Notes: generated by a model from the sequence alone, not told the origin. A stretch of 64,000 nucleotides of DNA from Streptomyces sp. ASQP_92 (GCF_025399895.1 NZ_JAODUA010000011.1:62001-126000); one strand, 5' to 3'. Shown: positions 24,603 to 32,746, counted from the first letter of the stretch. Translations and numbers: made by a program.

Positions 24603-25538
24603 TCAGCGCGAGGTGGCCCAGCCCGGCGCCCAGGTCCCGGCCGCGTCATGGCCGTCCGTCGTCGCGGCGAGGTGGGCGCGGAGGGTGGCCAGCGCGGGGT
24701 GGGGGTTGTCGCGGTGCCAGAGGAGCGAGTGCGGGTAGACGGGCGTCGGGTCGGTGACCGGGATGCGGCGCAGTCCGTGGTCGGCGGGCCAGATCAGGCG
24801 GGTGTGTTCGCCCATGAAGGTGGCCAGGGCCGGGGTGTCGGCGATGGTGTCGAGGAGCGCGTCGGAGCCGAAGTTGGGACCGGTCACCTCGATGGTGAGC
24901 CCGAACTCGGCGACGAGGTCGTCGTAATAGGCGCCCCACTCGGTTCCGGGGGCGATGCCGGGCATCCAGATCCGGTGCCCGCTGAGCTCCGCGACGGTCA
25001 CCGACCGGGCGCCCGCCAGCGCGTGGGCGGGCCCGGTGAGGAGCTGGAGCGGCTCGTCGAGGACCCGTACCGAGGCGATGTCCCCGGGGAGGGGCCGGCC
25101 GGGCGCGGCGACGGCGCGGAAGGACGCGTCGATCGTGCCGGAGCGGATGGCGGCTACGGCGGTCTCGATGTCGAACAGCGTCAGCACGTCGAGGTCGATC
25201 TCGGGGTGCGCGCGGTGGAAGCCGCGCATCAGGTTCGACTGGGCGCTGCGGGAGGCGAGCACGTCGACGCGGAGCGGACGGCGGCCGGGCCGCACGGAAG
25301 CGCTCGCGCGGTCGGCGACGCGCAGCAGCTCGCGGGCGTGGGGCAGGAACGCCTGGCCGTCGATGGTGAGCTCGGCGCCGCGCGGAGCACGGGTGTACAG
25401 GCGCACGCCGAGGCCGCGCTCAAGGACGGCGATGCGCTTGGAGACGGCCTGCTGGGTGATCGACAGGTCGGCGGCGGCCTTCTGGAACCCGCCCGCTTCC
25501 GCGACGGCGACGAAGGTGCGTACTGCTTCGAGATCCAT
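24603..25538 (-). CDS. LysR-family transcriptional regulator
   Basis: 311 residues. The N-terminal winged helix-turn-helix is typical (MDLEAVRTFVAVAEAGGFQK, then DLSITQQAVSKRIAVLERGL, with GVRLYTRAPRG). Residues about 90-295 form the periplasmic-binding-like effector domain, including GRRPLRVDVLASRSAQSNL. It is divergent from an MFS transporter gene 140 bases away. LysR regulators usually control the divergent neighbour, so it probably regulates that transporter in response to its substrate. An inverted repeat ACAACC-TCC-GGTTGT lies between them. Confidence 0.93.
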   Translation of the reverse strand: MDLEAVRTFVAVAEAGGFQKAAADLSITQQAVSKRIAVLERGLGVRLYTRAPRGAELTIDGQAFLPHARELLRVADRASASVRPGRRPLRVDVLASRSAQSNLMRGFHRAHPEIDLDVLTLFDIETAVAAIRSGTIDASFRAVAAPGRPLPGDIASVRVLDEPLQLLTGPAHALAGARSVTVAELSGHRIWMPGIAPGTEWGAYYDDLVAEFGLTIEVTGPNFGSDALLDTIADTPALATFMGEHTRLIWPADHGLRRIPVTDPTPVYPHSLLWHRDNPHPALATLRAHLAATTDGHDAAGTWAPGWATSR

Positions 25539-25556
25539 GCCGACCCACCCTACGGA

Positions 25557-25593
25557 ACAACCTCCGGTTGTACGGGAGGGGCGGATCGGTTGT
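25557..25593. promoter_or_regulatory. candidate LysR binding region
   Basis: ACAACC-TCC-GGTTGT (25557-25571) is a perfect inverted repeat with a third GGTTGT half-site at 25588-25593, 22 bp from the second (two helix turns). It is placed 19 bases before the LysR start and about 86 bases before the MFS start, as expected for a LysR recognition and activation site pair. Confidence 0.55.
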
Positions 25594-25678
25594 TTGACCT
25601 GCTGTTGTCCCGCCCGCTTAGCTCTCCCTGGTCAACTTCCGCTTGTTCGATCACCACGCCGAGGGGAGCGCGCCGACC

Positions 25679-26926
25679 ATGGTGAGCAGCAGACCGCTGG
25701 GCCGCGGGTTCGGCTGGCTGTGGGCGTCCTACGCGGTCAGCGCGTACGGGTCCGGCCTCGGGTTCGGGGCGTTGCCCCTGGTGGCGGTCCTGGCCCTGCA
25801 CGCCGGGCCCGCCCAGGTGTCCGCGCTGTCCGCGGTGGGCCCGGCGGTGGGAGCGCTGATCGCGGTGCCGCTCGCGCTGTGGGTGGAGGTCCGGCGCAAG
25901 CGGTCGGTCATGATCATGATGGATCTGGCCCGGTTCGCGGCCATGGTGACCATTCCCGTCGCCTACGCCTTCGGATGGCTCGGCTTCGTCCAGCTCCTCG
26001 TGGTCTCGGCCGTGGTCGCCGCGGCCAAGATCGCCTTCAACGCGGCCGGCGGCGCCTACCTCAAGGCCGTCGTGCGGCCGGACGACCTGCTCGTGGCCAA
26101 CGCGCGGTTCGAGTCCACGAACTGGTCCTCCATCGCGGTGGGGCCACCGCTGGGCGGCGCGGCGATCGGCCTGTTCGGACCGGTCGCCACCGTGCTGGCC
26201 GACGCGCTCAGCTATCTGCTCTCCGCGCTGGGCCTCACCGCGATCGGCGGCCGGGAGGAAGCACCGGCGGCGAGCGGCAAGGGCCCGCTCCGGGCGCGCG
26301 CACTGCTCGACGGCTGGCGGCACATCCTGGGCCACCCCGTTCTGCGGCCGCTCTACCTCAACAACATGCTCGTCTCCGGTCTGATCATGGCCACCGAACC
26401 CCTGCTGGCCGTGCTCCTGATCCGCCAACTCGGCTTCCCGCCCTGGCAGTACGGCCTCGCCTTCGCCGCCCCCTGCCTCGGCGGACTCATCGGCTCACGA
26501 CTGGCCCGCCGGGTCGTCGCCCGCTTCGGCCGGGCCTGGGTCTTCCGCACCATCGGCACTCTGCGCGCCGTCTGGCTGATCGGCCTGGTCTTCGTACGAC
26601 CCGGCGTCGTGGGCCTGGTCACCGTCATGGTCGTCGAGCTGGCGATCATCATCAACATGAGCCTGTACACCCCGGTGCTGGCCACCTACCGGCTCGAACA
26701 CACCCCGGAGCATCTCGTGGCCCGCACCCTGACGGCGTGGTCGATCGGCCAGCAGGCGTCCATCGCCGTCCTCACCGCACTGGCCGGCCTGCTCGCCGAC
26801 GCCACCGGCCCACGCACCGCGCTCACGGTCGCGGGCCTGCTCATCCTGACCACCCCGCTCCTGCTCCCCCGCCGCGGCCGGACGCCACACCCTGTGCTCA
26901 ACCGACCGTCGCACGGCCCCAGTTGA
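25679..26926 (+). CDS. MFS transporter (12-helix, MFS_3/enterobactin-exporter-like)
   Basis: A 415-residue integral membrane protein with about 12 helices. The first is FGWLWASYAVSAYGSGLGFG; loop 2-3 carries LWVEVRRKRSVMIMMDLARF, and NARFESTNWSSIAVGPPLGG resembles the MFS_3 export group. Start ATG 25679 has GAGGGGAG upstream; a TTG at 25643 is the less likely alternative. It is probably an efflux pump controlled by the divergent LysR protein. Its last 29 bases overlap the 3' end of the convergent DUF397 gene. Confidence 0.88.
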   Translation: MVSSRPLGRGFGWLWASYAVSAYGSGLGFGALPLVAVLALHAGPAQVSALSAVGPAVGALIAVPLALWVEVRRKRSVMIMMDLARFAAMVTIPVAYAFGWLGFVQLLVVSAVVAAAKIAFNAAGGAYLKAVVRPDDLLVANARFESTNWSSIAVGPPLGGAAIGLFGPVATVLADALSYLLSALGLTAIGGREEAPAASGKGPLRARALLDGWRHILGHPVLRPLYLNNMLVSGLIMATEPLLAVLLIRQLGFPPWQYGLAFAAPCLGGLIGSRLARRVVARFGRAWVFRTIGTLRAVWLIGLVFVRPGVVGLVTVMVVELAIIINMSLYTPVLATYRLEHTPEHLVARTLTAWSIGQQASIAVLTALAGLLADATGPRTALTVAGLLILTTPLLLPRRGRTPHPVLNRPSHGPS

Positions 26927-27206
26927 GGAAGACCGACCAGGCGTGCGGCGCGACGGCGAACGAGGGGCCGTCCGTCATCTTCGAGTCCCGTACGTGGACG
27001 GCTTCACAGCAGGGGGCCACTTCTACGCAGTCGCCGCCGCTGTCGCTGCTGTACGTCGACTTACGCCAGGGGAGGGCGACCTCTATGCATTCGCCGCCGC
27101 TGTCGCTGCTGTACGAGGACTTGCGCCAGGCGACCGCGACCTCGATGCATTGGCCGCCCCCGCTGTCGCTGTAGCTGGACTTGAACCACCGGAGGGTGCT
27201 GCTCAT
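26898..27206 (-). CDS. DUF397 protein with triplicated N-terminal motif
   Basis: 102 residues. A normal DUF397 protein of about 60-70 residues has one WRKSSYS...C(V/I)EVA segment, then RDSK...P.WxxFL. Here the first segment occurs three times in exact 20-residue register: WFKSSYSDSGGGQCIEVAV, WRKSSYSSDSGGECIEVAL and WRKSTYSSDSGGDCVEVAP. A single HVRDSKMTDGPSFAVAP...WSVFLNW end follows. DUF397 proteins usually sit next to an Scr1/WhiJ-type XRE regulator, as here: the ATG overlaps the regulator's stop codon (ATGA). In such pairs the small partner is thought to modulate the regulator. The expanded form is unusual. Confidence 0.9.
   Translation of the reverse strand: MSSTLRWFKSSYSDSGGGQCIEVAVAWRKSSYSSDSGGECIEVALPWRKSTYSSDSGGDCVEVAPCCEAVHVRDSKMTDGPSFAVAPHAWSVFLNWGRATVG
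27009..27188 (-). repeat. 60-bp in-frame tandem repeat, three copies
   Basis: Three consecutive 60-base units inside the DUF397 gene encode residues 7-26, 27-46 and 47-66. Copies two and three are closest at the nucleotide level (shared TTCGCCGCCGCTGTCGCTGC on the plus strand). This indicates recent unequal duplication. Confidence 0.88.
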
Positions 27207-28039
27207 CTCTGCTCTCCTGCCAACTCCTCGATGAGGCCCATCGTTTCCCGTGGACCCAGGGCCTGTGCCCGGATCTTCGCATAGCGCCGGGCGTACGCAC
27301 TCACCTTTGCAGGGTCGGAGATCAACAGGCCCTCGCCCTGGACTTCCAGGAAGGCCAGGTGGTCGTGTTCCGGAGTCTCCACGAGTGTCATTCCTCCACG
27401 GTCTCCGGCGTACTCGCCGTTCACGCCGCATGCCAGGGGAAGCACGTCAAGTGTCACGTTGCGCCTGCGTGAGCAGGCGAGGAGATGTTGGAGCTGTTCG
27501 CGCATGATCTCTCGGCTGCCGATGACCCGCCGCAGTACCGCCTCCTCCAGGATCAGCTCGATCGAAGCGACGGGCTGTCGGTCGAAGAGGGCTTGCCTTT
27601 CCATGCGTGCTTGGACCAGTTCCTCGACCCTCTGCTCGGGAAGAGGCGGAAAGCCGCCGCCGATGAGGGCGCGTGCGTAATCCTCCGTCTGGAACAGCCC
27701 GTTCACGACGAGGATCTCGTACATCTGGATCACCAGCGACTGCTGCTCCACGGGCGCGAAGTCCTTGAATTGCTCCGGATACTTCTCCAGGCGCACCGAC
27801 GCGCGCGCGTCCTCGAAGATGCCCATGCCATCACCCAGCACCCGCTCCAGCTGGACCAGCATCTCGTCGCTGGCGGGCTGAGCCAGCGTCTCCATAGCGC
27901 TGACCGCCGCAGCGGAGAAGCCAATCTCGCTCCCCAATTGCTCCTGCGTCCACCCCTTCCTTACCCGCAATTTGCGGGCGAGGTTGGCCACCATCTGGGC
28001 GGTCGGCCCCGCCGTCACCTTGTTTTCCGCTCGTGCCAT
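27203..28039 (-). CDS. XRE-family regulator of the Scr1/DUF5753 type
   Basis: 278 residues. The N-terminal helix-turn-helix (about residues 12-65) contains LRVRKGWTQEQLGSEIGFSA and AVSAMETLAQPASDEML. The C-terminal DUF5753 domain follows from about residue 85 (YEILVVNGLFQTEDYARALI, then VASIELILEEAVLRRVIGS and HLAFLEVQGEGLLISD). This is the abundant Streptomyces family that pairs with DUF397 proteins (WhiJ and AbaA-locus type), linked to development and antibiotic control. ATG 28039 has GGAG upstream; a TTG at 28060 is possible. It is divergent from an uncharacterised ORF, with tandem 10-bp repeats in the gap. Confidence 0.92.
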   Translation of the reverse strand: MARAENKVTAGPTAQMVANLARKLRVRKGWTQEQLGSEIGFSAAAVSAMETLAQPASDEMLVQLERVLGDGMGIFEDARASVRLEKYPEQFKDFAPVEQQSLVIQMYEILVVNGLFQTEDYARALIGGGFPPLPEQRVEELVQARMERQALFDRQPVASIELILEEAVLRRVIGSREIMREQLQHLLACSRRRNVTLDVLPLACGVNGEYAGDRGGMTLVETPEHDHLAFLEVQGEGLLISDPAKVSAYARRYAKIRAQALGPRETMGLIEELAGEQR

Positions 28040-28055
28040 TTCGATCACGCTCCGA

Positions 28056-28087
28056 CTCAACCGGTCTCAACCGGTCTCGACTCAACC
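28056..28087. promoter_or_regulatory. tandem 10-bp repeats upstream of the XRE gene
   Basis: CTCAACCGGT occurs twice in exact tandem (28056-28065, 28066-28075), with a partial third CTCAACC at 28081-28087. The region is just upstream of the XRE regulator start and between two divergent genes, so it is a candidate autoregulatory operator. The second CAACCGG arm is also weakly palindromic. Confidence 0.5.
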
Positions 28088-28194
28088 CCGCCGAATTCGA
28101 CTCCCCTCCAAGGGAGTTGGGGCTGGTCAACGGCTGCCCGACGGTCCCTTCGAGGCCATGGCAAACGCTAGCCGGAGGGGCCGAGACTGTCCCC

Positions 28195-28599
28195 GTGGAT
28201 ACGCAAATCGGCGAGGTAAACCTGGACTGGATTCCGCTTTCCGGCATCCGGTTGGGAAAAGCGGGCGTGCAATTCGACGCGGTACGGATCGACGGGGACG
28301 CGGGGCGGTGCGTGGCGGATCTGATGGAGGAGCTGACCGGGGGCGACCCGGGGCCGATCGTCGCGGATGCGCTGGGGCGTCGGCCGGTGTACTTCCTGGT
28401 GCCGCCGCGCAGCACCTCGCACCGGCCGTGGCCCGCCGTGGCGAGGCCGTTCAACTCGGGCCGGGGGAGGGTGAGTTATGTACCCGTACCCGCGCTGAGC
28501 GGAGGCACCTGGCCGCTGTCGTGGCGGTTCCCACCCTCGGAGGCGGACCGGTTCGTGCACACGCCGCTGCTGAACTCGGTGGTGTGGCAGCTTCGTTGA
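28195..28599 (+). CDS. conserved-looking hypothetical protein
   Basis: A 134-residue ORF from GTG at 28195, the only sensible start in frame; its GGAGG is 17 bases upstream, which is long. I do not recognise it with confidence. The pattern DLMEELTGGDPGPIVADALG followed by RPVYFLVPPRSTSHRPWP recalls the small Streptomyces proteins annotated as DNA primase/polymerase-like (bifunctional prim-pol N-terminal), which also have an FFVPPG..A.W stretch. No catalytic prim-pol acids are evident. It is divergent from the XRE/DUF397 pair. No signal or membrane segment. Confidence 0.6.
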   Translation: MDTQIGEVNLDWIPLSGIRLGKAGVQFDAVRIDGDAGRCVADLMEELTGGDPGPIVADALGRRPVYFLVPPRSTSHRPWPAVARPFNSGRGRVSYVPVPALSGGTWPLSWRFPPSEADRFVHTPLLNSVVWQLR

Positions 28600-28672
28600 G
28601 GGCGAATTGGCCCAAGGATCCGGTGCAGAAATGGCCTGGTGGGGTGGGCGCTCATGATCATAAAGTCGAGCC

Positions 28673-29191
28673 ATGACCACTCAGGAAACACCCTCCCCCG
28701 CCGCCGCTCCGTTCGCCCCGGTACTCACCCGTCACGCCGACGCCGAGACGTGTGCGGACCCGAGCAGCGTGATGACGCTGTTCGCCGACTCGGACGGTAC
28801 GGCCGACGGGTTCACCAGCTATCGCTCCACGTTCGCGAAGGGGGCCGTGGGTGCGCCCGCGCACTTCCACACCAAGGCGACGGAGCTGTTCTTCGTGATC
28901 AGCGGGTCGCTCCAGGTGCTGGTGGGCGAGGAGGTGACCGTCCTGGGGGCGGGCGACTTCCTGGCCGTGCCGCCGCACACCCCGCACGCGTTCGCCGCCG
29001 CGCCGGGCAGCGAGGCGGACGTCCTGTTCGTGTTCACGCCGGGGATGGGCCGCTTCGACTACCTGCGGCTGCTCGGCCGGGTCATGCGCGGCGAGGCGGA
29101 CCCGAGCGAGATCGCGGAGTCGGCCGAACGGTTCGACAACCACTACGTGGACAGCCCCGCGTGGCGCGCGGCCCTGGAGGCCTCGGCGTGA
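28673..29191 (+). CDS. cupin domain protein
   Basis: A 172-residue single-cupin protein. The first motif is GAPAHFHTKATELFFVISG (metal-type His-x-His and Glu). The second is VPPHTPHAFAA with the last His. VLVGEEVTVLGAGDFLAVP is the intermotif strand pair. It likely binds a divalent metal and a small molecule; the reaction is unknown. The downstream VOC-family gene overlaps by 4 bases (GTGA), so the two small metal-site proteins are probably made together. Confidence 0.88.
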   Translation: MTTQETPSPAAAPFAPVLTRHADAETCADPSSVMTLFADSDGTADGFTSYRSTFAKGAVGAPAHFHTKATELFFVISGSLQVLVGEEVTVLGAGDFLAVPPHTPHAFAAAPGSEADVLFVFTPGMGRFDYLRLLGRVMRGEADPSEIAESAERFDNHYVDSPAWRAALEASA

Positions 29192-29586
29192 TCGACGCGA
29201 AGACCCATGTCCGGGTGGCCCGGCCCTCGCGGGACCTGGCCGCCGCCGAACGCTTCTACGTGGACGGCCTCGGCCTGGACGTGCAGTGGCGCACCACCGA
29301 GCGCGTCCCGGGCGCGCACGACCTGCTGATGGTGGGGCCGGCGGGCGGCTCCTGGCACTTCGAGCTGACCCACGACCCCGAACACCCGCTGGAGCCCACG
29401 CCGACGGTGGACGACCTGTTCGTGGTCTACCTCGGCGCCCCGGTCGACGAGGCCCTCGTCGACCGCCTGCTCGCCCACGGCGGGACCCGCGTCCCCGCGC
29501 ACAACCCGTACTGGGACGAGTACGGCGTCACCGTCGCCGACCCCGACGGCTACCGGCTGGTCCTGTGCTCCCGCACCTGGGGCTGA
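29188..29586 (+). CDS. VOC (glyoxalase/bleomycin-resistance) family protein
   Basis: A 132-residue paired beta-alpha-beta protein from GTG 29188. RVARPSRDLAAAERFYVDGL is the canonical start of a glyoxalase-like module. GSWHFELTHDPEHP and DPDGYRLVLCSRTWG are the two ends bearing candidate metal ligands (His and Glu/Asp positions; the final ligand position reads Leu-Val-Leu, so metal binding is uncertain). It might be a lyase, dioxygenase or drug-binding protein. It is translationally coupled to the cupin gene. Confidence 0.87.
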   Translation: MIDAKTHVRVARPSRDLAAAERFYVDGLGLDVQWRTTERVPGAHDLLMVGPAGGSWHFELTHDPEHPLEPTPTVDDLFVVYLGAPVDEALVDRLLAHGGTRVPAHNPYWDEYGVTVADPDGYRLVLCSRTWG

Positions 29587-29834
29587 CCGAAATCCCAAAA
29601 ACCGGCCTCCGGCCGTGCGTGACATCACTCACAGGGATTTCACAGCCGGTGAGAGCAACTTTCCGAATTTGCCCGGATTCCGCTTTGCCGACCGTTTGCG
29701 AAGGAGTCGCCAGGTCCGCTTATCGCCCTTTTCCGAGGCTCGTTGGCGCTTACGATCTGCGAACTGTCGCATCCGCGTGGAGACCTACCGCCCGCGACAC
29801 CTCACTTTCTTTCGGACCCAGAAGAGGGCTGCTC

Positions 29835-31112
29835 GTGCAGATCCGCCGCATTCTCGCCACCGCCGTCGTGGCCGCCGTGACCGCTCCGGCCGCCATGCTC
29901 TCCGTTGCACCGGCGTTCGCCGACACCAAGCCGGCCGCCCAGACCCAGAACAAGCCCTCCATCGCCGAGTTGGAGCAGGCCGCCAAGGACGCGCAGAAGG
30001 CGTACGATGCCGCCGTCGTCGCCGAGAAGGCGCTCGTGCGGTCGCTGGAGGACACCGACGCGCCGACCTACCCGCTTGAGGCGGCATTCCAGGCCGCGAC
30101 GAAGACGGCGAAAGAGGCCGCGACCAAGAAGGCCACCGCCGATGCGGCTGTCGCCGACGCCAAGGCGAAGCTCGACGCCGCCGTGAGCGACGACGACAAG
30201 GCCGCCGCGCAGAAGGCCCTCACCGAGGCCGAGGGCGTCGCCAAGACCGCCGCCGACGCGAAGACCGCCGCCGACGCCAAGCAGGCCGAGGCGAGCAAGG
30301 CCGTGTCCGACGTCAGGGTCGAGATCTCGAAGAAGATCTACAAGGCGCAGCTCGCCATCAAGGAGACGCTCGCCAAGAAGACGGCCGCCGACAAGGCGCT
30401 CGCCGACGCCAAGAAGGCGGAGGGAAGCGGGTCCTGCGTGTCCCAGGACGCGTTGAGTGCCGTGGCGGTCGGACTGCCGTCCAAGATCGCCGCCGGCTCC
30501 ACGGTCGACTTCACGCTCCGTCTGGGCAACACCACGGGCCGGACCCTCGACAACGTCTTCCCGATCGCCTACCCGCACGGGACCGACAAGAGCGGCATGA
30601 AGGACATCGACAAGCTGCTGCACCTGAAGTGGTCCAACGGCTCGGGCTGGCAGGACCTCGACGGCCGGCACCACGCGGGCGTCGTCAAGGCGCTGCGGAC
30701 GGGCGCGCACGCCGACGTCAAGCTGCGCCTGACCGTCGACGCCTCCGCTCCCGCCGAGGGCACGGGCGTGGTGTTCGTCAACGCCGACTACACGAACAAC
30801 GACGGGTCGTGCGGTGGGGTCCCGGACTCCACCATGTACGAGTTCCGGCTCACCCCGGTCGGCAGCAAGCCCTCCACCGAGCCGGCCAAGCCGGCCAAGC
30901 CGGCCTCCAAGCCGGAGCCGCAGGGCAGCAAGTCCCCGTCTCCCGTCGGATCGGGTGGCACGACGGGCACGGGCGGCGCCAACGGCTCGCTCGCCCACAC
31001 CGGTTCCTCGTCCGCGCTGCCGCAGTTCGCCCTCGCGGGCGGCGCCGCGGTCGTCATCGGTGCCGGCGCCGTGTACTTCGTACGTCGCCGCAAGGCCGCC
31101 GACAACGCCTGA
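29835..31112 (+). CDS. LAxTG-anchored cell-surface protein with Ala-rich coiled coil
   Basis: 425 residues from GTG with GAGGG upstream. A signal peptide spans residues 1-33 (QIRRILATAVVAAVTAPAAML...AFADT). Residues about 45-200 are an Ala/Lys/Asp-rich helical, probably coiled-coil stalk. Residues about 205-345 form a beta-rich domain with Cys residues near its start (GSCVSQ) and end (DGSCGGVP). A Pro/Lys-rich wall-spanning linker (KPAKPASKPEPQ) leads to the sorting signal LAHTG, a membrane helix and RRRK. LAxTG is recognised by Streptomyces class E sortases, so it should be covalently attached to peptidoglycan. A strong hairpin follows. Confidence 0.9.
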   Translation: MQIRRILATAVVAAVTAPAAMLSVAPAFADTKPAAQTQNKPSIAELEQAAKDAQKAYDAAVVAEKALVRSLEDTDAPTYPLEAAFQAATKTAKEAATKKATADAAVADAKAKLDAAVSDDDKAAAQKALTEAEGVAKTAADAKTAADAKQAEASKAVSDVRVEISKKIYKAQLAIKETLAKKTAADKALADAKKAEGSGSCVSQDALSAVAVGLPSKIAAGSTVDFTLRLGNTTGRTLDNVFPIAYPHGTDKSGMKDIDKLLHLKWSNGSGWQDLDGRHHAGVVKALRTGAHADVKLRLTVDASAPAEGTGVVFVNADYTNNDGSCGGVPDSTMYEFRLTPVGSKPSTEPAKPAKPASKPEPQGSKSPSPVGSGGTTGTGGANGSLAHTGSSSALPQFALAGGAAVVIGAGAVYFVRRRKAADNA

Positions 31113-31125
31113 CGTTCAGGCGTCG

Positions 31126-31175
31126 GCACCCCGGGCCTGTCCCGTCGCGTTCGTCGCGGGGCAGGCCCGGGGTGC
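31126..31175. terminator. long hairpin after the surface-protein gene
   Basis: A 19-base stem with one mismatch (GCACCCCGGGCCTGTCCCG pairs with 31157-31175) and a 12-base loop, 14 bases after the stop. It lies between convergent genes, so it can serve both directions. Confidence 0.75.
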
Positions 31176-31226
31176 GTTCACCTCCGCCCCCCGCCCCGCG
31201 GGCCCGGCGGCTCTCCGGAAGCAGCG

Positions 31227-32393
31227 TCACGCCCCTTCGGGGAAGCCGGCGCCGGCGGCGTACCGCCAGAAGGCGTTCATCAAGGTGGGCGGTGTCGGGC
31301 CGGTCATCTCCACCTGGGTCAGCAGGAGGGTGACCTCGCCGGTGGAGGGCACGACATAGGCGGCGGTGCCGGTGCCGCCGACCCAGCCGTAGCGGCCCTT
31401 CACGTTCCACGGTTCGACGCCCTCGATGTCGACCGAGCCGCCGTACCCCCAGCCCTGGCCGCCCAGGAACAGCGTGGCGGCGGAACGCTGGGCCGGGGTG
31501 AGGTGGTCGGTGGTCATCTGCCGTACCGCCTCGGTCGAGAGCAGCCGGCGCCCCTCGGCCGTCCCCTCGCCGAGCAGCAGGCGCGCGAAGGCGCACAGGT
31601 CGTCGACGGTGGAGACGAGTCCGCCCGCGCCGGAGGGGAAGGCGGGCGGGCTGCTCCAGTGCCCGTCCGGGGCGTCGACGAGTTCGAGGCCGCCCTGCGG
31701 ACGCGGCGCGTAGAGACTGGCGAACCGGTCGAGATCGCGGGCCGGGACCGAGAATCCGGTGTCCACCATGCCGAGGGGCTCGAAAAGGCGCTCGGCCAGG
31801 AACTCGGGCAGCGTGCGCCCCGAGGCCCGGGCGATCAGGATGCCCTGGAGGTCGGAGCAGGTGTTGTACAGCCAGGCCTCGCCGGGCTGGTGCAGCAGCG
31901 GGATGCGGCTGAGCCGGGCGAGCCACTCGTCCGGCTCCGGCACCGCCTGGGGTCGCGGGGGCGCCTGGTGCAGCTCGTTGAAGAGGGGCTGGACGGCGGG
32001 CAGCGAGAAGTCGGACGGGAAGCCGTATCCGGCGCGGAAGTCGAGCAGATCGGCCACCGTGATCGCACGGGCGGCGGGGACGACGTCGTCGACGGGCGAG
32101 GACGGCGTGCGGACCACCATGGGCGAGGCCAGTTCCGGCAGCCACTCGGAGATCGGGTCGTCCAGGGCGATGCGTCCGTCGTCGACCAGCATCATGACGG
32201 CCGCCGCGGTGATGGGCTTGCTGACCGAGGCGATACGGAAGATCGCGTCCCGGGTCATGGGGGCGGCGCCATTGAGCTCGGGCGAGCCGGCCGTGGCCAC
32301 CTCTACCTCGTCGCCCCGGGCCACCAGGCCCACCGCGCCCGGCACCGTGCCGTCATCGACGTACGCGTCCAGGATCTTCCGCAACCCGCTCAT
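31227..32393 (-). CDS. serine hydrolase, class C beta-lactamase-like
   Basis: 388 residues of the beta-lactamase/penicillin-binding-protein (AmpC-like) family. The nucleophile motif SVSK (Ser56-x-x-Lys59) is in FRIASVSKPITAAAV. A Tyr motif is in WLYNTCSDLQGILIARASG, and a KTG-equivalent is in GWVGGTGTAAYV. There is no signal peptide, so it is cytosolic. Proteins of this group are esterases or D-aminopeptidases more often than true beta-lactamases. It is transcribed away from the DUF1059 gene. Confidence 0.9.
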   Translation of the reverse strand: MSGLRKILDAYVDDGTVPGAVGLVARGDEVEVATAGSPELNGAAPMTRDAIFRIASVSKPITAAAVMMLVDDGRIALDDPISEWLPELASPMVVRTPSSPVDDVVPAARAITVADLLDFRAGYGFPSDFSLPAVQPLFNELHQAPPRPQAVPEPDEWLARLSRIPLLHQPGEAWLYNTCSDLQGILIARASGRTLPEFLAERLFEPLGMVDTGFSVPARDLDRFASLYAPRPQGGLELVDAPDGHWSSPPAFPSGAGGLVSTVDDLCAFARLLLGEGTAEGRRLLSTEAVRQMTTDHLTPAQRSAATLFLGGQGWGYGGSVDIEGVEPWNVKGRYGWVGGTGTAAYVVPSTGEVTLLLTQVEMTGPTPPTLMNAFWRYAAGAGFPEGA

Positions 32394-32560
32394 GGCCCAC
32401 CTTCTCGACGTCCGGTACGCAGGGCCCCCCGGTCCTCGGGACCCGCTCGAAGGGGAGACCCCCTCGGCGGCGGGAAGTCATCGCTCACCGACCAGTACCG
32501 CCGGAGGCGCGAAACGGTGAGATCCTGGAAACGGGATATTTCGCCCCGAGGAGGCATCCC

Positions 32561-32746
32561 ATGCGCAAGGTCGCTGACTGTCGGGACTACCCGAGCGAAT
32601 CGAATTGCAGCCTGACGATTTCCGGCGAGGAGGACGAAGTCGTACGGGCGGCGGCCGAGCACGCGGCATCGGTGCACGGCCACACGGACTCCCCCGAACT
32701 CCGCGAGCAAGTGAGGACCATGCTCAAGGACGAGGCAACCGTCTAG
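32561..32746 (+). CDS. small DUF1059 protein
   Basis: A 61-residue protein matching the DUF1059 family: MRKVADCRDYPSESNCSLTI, then DEVVRAAAEHAASVHGH. The pattern is 'K...C.DlG..C.f...g...eel...h..H..e.Hg'. Cys7, Cys16 and the His residues could bind metal. Function unknown. AGGAGG precedes the ATG. It is followed by duplicated hairpins and is probably a single-gene transcript. Confidence 0.88.
   Translation: MRKVADCRDYPSESNCSLTISGEEDEVVRAAAEHAASVHGHTDSPELREQVRTMLKDEATV

Noticed and set aside
31227..32393. Serine hydrolase as a true beta-lactamase resistance gene
   Set aside because: No signal peptide, and the motif pattern (SVSK, YNT) is that of general serine hydrolases; a resistance role is not supported.
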